From positions 207,427 to 271,426 of the forward strand of contig CAJTUA010000004.1 of the NCBI GenBank assembly GCA_910579615.1: 64,000 bases of DNA. The letters are read 5' to 3'. Position numbers and translations under genes: made by a program. Under the pieces are notes generated by a model. It was not told the DNA's origin and made no database searches. It worked only from the letters and a program-made list of their open reading frames with translations. Position 1 is the first letter of the stretch. Each line of letters begins with the position of its first letter. The stretch is from an uncultured Lachnospiraceae bacterium (lineage in GTDB: Bacteria > Bacillota > Clostridia > Lachnospirales > Lachnospiraceae). This document shows positions 61,151 to 64,000 of this stretch, one piece after another.

Positions 61151-62263
61151 ATGAATACCATTTTACCAGATTATAACAACTGCACCGTCAACCTCGCCTG
61201 CTCCATTTTAAAGGAATTTGGCGCAAAATGCCCGAACCACGCAACACTTCCCGCCGCCGATGCTTTGCTCCAAAAGAAAACTTATAAAAACATTGTCATA
61301 CTCCTGCTTGACGCGATGGGGCAATGTGTCCTCGACCGGAATCTGGATGCGGACGGATTTTTTAACCATCACCTCGTAACAACCTACAGCGCAATTTTCC
61401 CTTCCACAACTGCCGCCGCCACGACTTCCATCGACAGTGCGCTCTGCCCTTCCGAACATGGTTGGCTTGGCTGGGACTGTTACTTTTCCGAATTGAACCG
61501 CACAGTGACAGTATTACTCAACCGCGACAGCGCGACCGGGGAGGTCATTACGGACTGCCATGTCGGCCACACCTACTGTCCATACAAAAGCGTCCATGAG
61601 CGCATCCGGGAGGCTGGGACACCCGCATATATCTCCATGCCGTATGCCGACCCGTACCCAAACACTTTTGACTTGGTATGCGGGCGCATAGAGCAGCTTT
61701 GTACCCTGGGCGAGCGCAAATATATCTATGCATACTGGGATGAACCGGACACCACCATGCACAAAACGGGCTGTTATTCCGAAGCTTCAAAAAATGTAAT
61801 CCGCGGGTTGGAGCAAAGGGTTCGGACAATGTGCGAAAAGCTTGCCGGAACAGATACTCTTCTCTTTGTCACTGCCGACCATGGACATATGGACTCCACC
61901 AATGTTGCACTTTCCGATTACCCGGACATTATGGAATGCCTGTTACGCCCAACCTTTATCGAAGCACGCGCTGTCGGCTTCTTGGTAAAACCCGGCTGCA
62001 AAGCACAGTTTGAAGCCGCGTTTCTTTCCCATTTTTCCGATTCTTTCCAACTTATGACGAAGGAAGATGCCATCACAAGCAATTTATTTGGACCTGCTGC
62101 GGAAGGAAGCCGCCTGGAAACAATGCTTGGGGATTACCTCGCGGTTGCTACTGACGCACTTTCCCTTTACCCAACCCCCGAAAGGGCGCGCCGCCACATC
62201 GGAACACATGCTGGACTGACCGAGGACGAAATGCGGATTCCGTTGGTTGCAGTGGAGTTGTAG
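61151..62263 (+). CDS. alkaline-phosphatase-superfamily phosphodiesterase
   Basis: 370 residues from the ATG at 61151 (AGGAAGGA upstream). VILLLDAMGQCVL supplies metal Asp, SAIFPSTTAAATTS the nucleophile Thr, FVTADHGHMDSTN the second metal set; YAYWDEPDTTMHKTG gives a further Asp-His pair. The family hydrolyses nucleotide or phosphonate diesters. No signal peptide, so it is cytosolic. It is divergent from the rhamnose genes and shares their upstream region; a functional link is possible but not shown. Confidence 0.9.
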   Translation: MNTILPDYNNCTVNLACSILKEFGAKCPNHATLPAADALLQKKTYKNIVILLLDAMGQCVLDRNLDADGFFNHHLVTTYSAIFPSTTAAATTSIDSALCPSEHGWLGWDCYFSELNRTVTVLLNRDSATGEVITDCHVGHTYCPYKSVHERIREAGTPAYISMPYADPYPNTFDLVCGRIEQLCTLGERKYIYAYWDEPDTTMHKTGCYSEASKNVIRGLEQRVRTMCEKLAGTDTLLFVTADHGHMDSTNVALSDYPDIMECLLRPTFIEARAVGFLVKPGCKAQFEAAFLSHFSDSFQLMTKEDAITSNLFGPAAEGSRLETMLGDYLAVATDALSLYPTPERARRHIGTHAGLTEDEMRIPLVAVEL

Positions 62264-62417
62264 ACCAGCGCGTAGTGCTAACCCCAAATTTCCCTGGCAG
62301 TTTGCTTTCCTGAAGACAATGGGTTGATTATGAAAACAGAACATTTTGGATGATTGGCAAAAATGAAGTTTTGAGAATTTCGGAGATTCCAGAACGTTCC
62401 AATTTGATGTAAATATA

Positions 62418-62460
62418 ATGCATCAGGCTTTTGGATGGTATTTCCAGAAGCCTGATGCAT
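62418..62460. terminator. terminator between the phosphodiesterase and Rpn genes
   Basis: Perfect 13 bp stem ATGCATCAGGCTT/AAGCCTGATGCAT between the two convergent genes. T-tract is weak. Confidence 0.6.
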
Positions 62461-62464
62461 GGAC

Positions 62465-63475
62465 TTATTGTTCTTCTAACGATTTCTTATATTCCTGGCG
62501 CTTTGCTTCCGGAACTTCCAATACGGACATCGCCTGACTGACAGACATGCCTGTATTTTTTACAAGGTTCCTGATGGAGGATAAGATTGCGCTCTCTATG
62601 CCTTGCGCCATGCCTTGCTCTATGCCCTGCGCCATTCCTTTTGCCACACTTTTTTCTATAACACCCTTGCTTAAATTGCACATGACTGACACCTCACTTT
62701 CCATTGCCTGTGTCATCTGGATATCATATTCATCCTGCAAAATTTTTCTTTTTTCTGCCTCGCTGGTTTCATGCGAAAGAAGCACGTCCAACATCCGCAG
62801 TATACCATTATAGTTTTCCCCGCCTGAGCCGCCAAGGCAAATCATAATAACGGATATCAAATCATAGTTCCGGACAGGCTCCGTTACCCTGCCCACAAAC
62901 TGCTCCTCCGCCAGATAATACCGGGTAATCGTATTTTCCCGGTTCTTCGGCGGATTCATGCAAATCCAAATGGAATAGACCTTCTTTATTTTCTCATAAT
63001 GTGAGTCCGTAAATTCCCGGCCATACTGGGAGGATATCATTCGGCAGCAGTAATATATTCCACGTTTCAAGAGGGGATAACCAGGGTAAAAATCACTTTG
63101 TGCCTCAACATTGACAATAAGACCAATCTGTTCCTCAGAATCCGGGACAAGGGCGCGGAACCGGATATCATAATTAACCGTACCCTCCCGTACAGACTTA
63201 TCCGCAGTATCCATGCCGCTGATAACCGGCTTCTCGTCCGGCAGCACCGGGACAACAGACACCTGCGGGCTACCCTCTATATATTTTTCTGCAATCTCAT
63301 TGACATCACAGTCCTGGTATTCCACAAGGCAAGCCTTCATAATCCGCGCCAGGATTACCTTTTCGGACAGGACTCGCTTACAGGCGGTATCATAACCCAC
63401 ACTGTCATCTGTGACGTACAGACTTTTGGCAATTGTTGTTTCTGTATTTATAGTATTCACCTTCCTATGTTTCAT
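62465..63475 (-). CDS. Rpn/PDDEXK_2-family nuclease-like protein
   Basis: 336 residues. YDIRFRALVPDSEEQIGLIVNVEAQSDFYP holds the Asp and ExQ residues of the PD-(D/E)XK fold of the Rpn group; KRGIYYCCRMISSQYGREF and FKKVYSIWICMNPP-like KKVYSIWICMNPP follow as usual. The C-terminus has a short repeat KGMAQGIEQGMAQGIE (~285-300) and a terminal helix pair. These proteins are frequent in Lachnospiraceae and are linked to recombination or defence. Often called transposase, but no mobile element ends are seen here. Confidence 0.9.
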   Translation of the reverse strand: MKHRKVNTINTETTIAKSLYVTDDSVGYDTACKRVLSEKVILARIMKACLVEYQDCDVNEIAEKYIEGSPQVSVVPVLPDEKPVISGMDTADKSVREGTVNYDIRFRALVPDSEEQIGLIVNVEAQSDFYPGYPLLKRGIYYCCRMISSQYGREFTDSHYEKIKKVYSIWICMNPPKNRENTITRYYLAEEQFVGRVTEPVRNYDLISVIMICLGGSGGENYNGILRMLDVLLSHETSEAEKRKILQDEYDIQMTQAMESEVSVMCNLSKGVIEKSVAKGMAQGIEQGMAQGIESAILSSIRNLVKNTGMSVSQAMSVLEVPEAKRQEYKKSLEEQ

Positions 63476-64000
63476 TTTATCACAGGTCTTCGGAGGTGTC
63501 TACTGTTTTTTAGATGGGGGCGTGGTAATATGCATAAATGAACGAAACAGGAACCGAGTATTTATTTGTACGTTTGACGTGGATGATAGTATTTCTTCGG
63601 GAATGGGGATATTGGAAGCAGTGGATTGAGATTGGCAGGAAGTTTTCGGTTGGAGGGGGTATGGTTCGGATAGATTGTATTTGGAAGAAAAAGATTATAA
63701 TCAGCAGGATTTGGCGGAAAAATGTTTATTTGTTATTTTAAGTTTATATGATTTGTTATTTTTATGTATTATACTTACAGATTATTACAGGTATTCAACA
63801 AAAATCGGCAACATTTTTGCGGGAAATATTGCATTGGGACAAAATATGTACCAGATGCGACAATATTTTTCACCCGTACAGCCCCTTGTTACTATACCAT
63901 ATGGCATCCGCCATACCCGGGGAAGGGCGGATGGATGCATGGTGGCGCAAAGGGGATGCGTTTGCGGAATGGCTGCAGTCCTTGCGAAAAATTCCGTGGG
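63476..64000. other. end of the window, no gene assigned
   Basis: 525 bp with several short open frames in all frames. A GGCATCCGCC/GGGCGGATG hairpin lies at 63910-63935, and two frames remain open to the end of the window from ~63730. One of them (ending AEWLQSLRKIPW) could begin the next gene, but without more sequence this cannot be judged. Confidence 0.5.

Noticed and set aside
62465..63475. Insertion sequence
   Set aside because: Rpn proteins are often annotated as transposase, but no terminal inverted repeats or target duplication are visible around this gene.
63538..63741. 67-codon frame after the Rpn gene
   Set aside because: No ribosome binding site of quality and no recognisable pattern; several overlapping frames of similar length are present.

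Overview
The window looks like a chromosome segment of a low-to-mid GC, Gram-positive, spore-forming anaerobe of the Clostridia, most likely family Lachnospiraceae. The basis is strong AGGAGG-type ribosome binding sites with frequent TTG starts, the order gdpP-rplI-dnaB, a SipL-like DUF3794/LysM protein, a YaaH/SleL-like GH18 protein, a MecA adaptor, a ywlC/ywlE/rpiB neighbourhood, an alanine T-box leader and a 2[4Fe-4S] ferredoxin. No rRNA, tRNA, CRISPR array, prophage or insertion-sequence transposase was seen.

Layout. 1-6.3 kb: a run of small plus-strand genes that look unrelated to each other (RecG-like ATP-binding protein, methyltransferase, NUDIX, HD hydrolase, kinase-like protein, AraC/GyrI regulator, CD3324-type regulator, GNAT), resembling an accessory region. 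6.4-8.6 kb: a c-di-GMP phosphodiesterase (EAL) with an unusual repeat-built C-terminal half. 8.7-10.5 kb: an ABC-type ATPase coupled to a small PD-(D/E)XK nuclease-like protein, the best candidate here for an uncharacterised defence or DNA-processing module. 10.6-18.3 kb: MATE transporter, metallopeptidase, tRNA modification genes (tcdA, ttcA-like), dtd-deoB. 18.3-24.5 kb: PAP2 phosphatase, glycosyltransferase, large exported protein, methyltransferase. 24.8-27.6 kb: HIT protein, zinc ribbon, XRE-VOC fusion, murG, TSCPD protein. 27.9-31.8 kb: two-component system, lipoprotein and a response-regulator fragment. 31.9-35.8 kb: mtnN, pseudo-phosphatase, rpiB, threonylcarbamoyl-AMP synthase, amidase. 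35.8-40 kb: GH18 protein and a kinase/ParA-like pair. 40-51 kb: mecA, DUF1858, ferredoxin, MerR, HAD, dnaB, rplI, gdpP, ispE, SipL-like. 51-56.8 kb: a secreted-type or filament-associated protein, a tandem pair of probable small RNAs, a PrcB-like lipoprotein, deaD, then debris: an alanine T-box whose alaS-like gene is only a fragment, and a frameshifted DUF4157 protein. 56.8-62.3 kb: L-rhamnose catabolism (rhaB-rhaA-rhaD) and a divergent phosphodiesterase. 62.4-63.5 kb: an Rpn/PDDEXK_2 protein.

A second layer of structure lies between genes. At least three families of hairpin-forming repeats are dispersed through the window: a ~100 bp family (five copies) that always begins directly after the U-tract of a minus-strand terminator; a ~65 bp family (three copies); and a nested-hairpin family that forms a 106-bp-period array before deoB and has a relative inside the gdpP-rplI operon. 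The rha upstream region carries two hairpin segments each bracketed by direct repeats. The tandem small RNAs at 52.06-52.38 kb share a C-rich segment, a GGTAA/TTACC hairpin and strong terminators.

All functional calls come from reading motifs and general family resemblance; no search was run.
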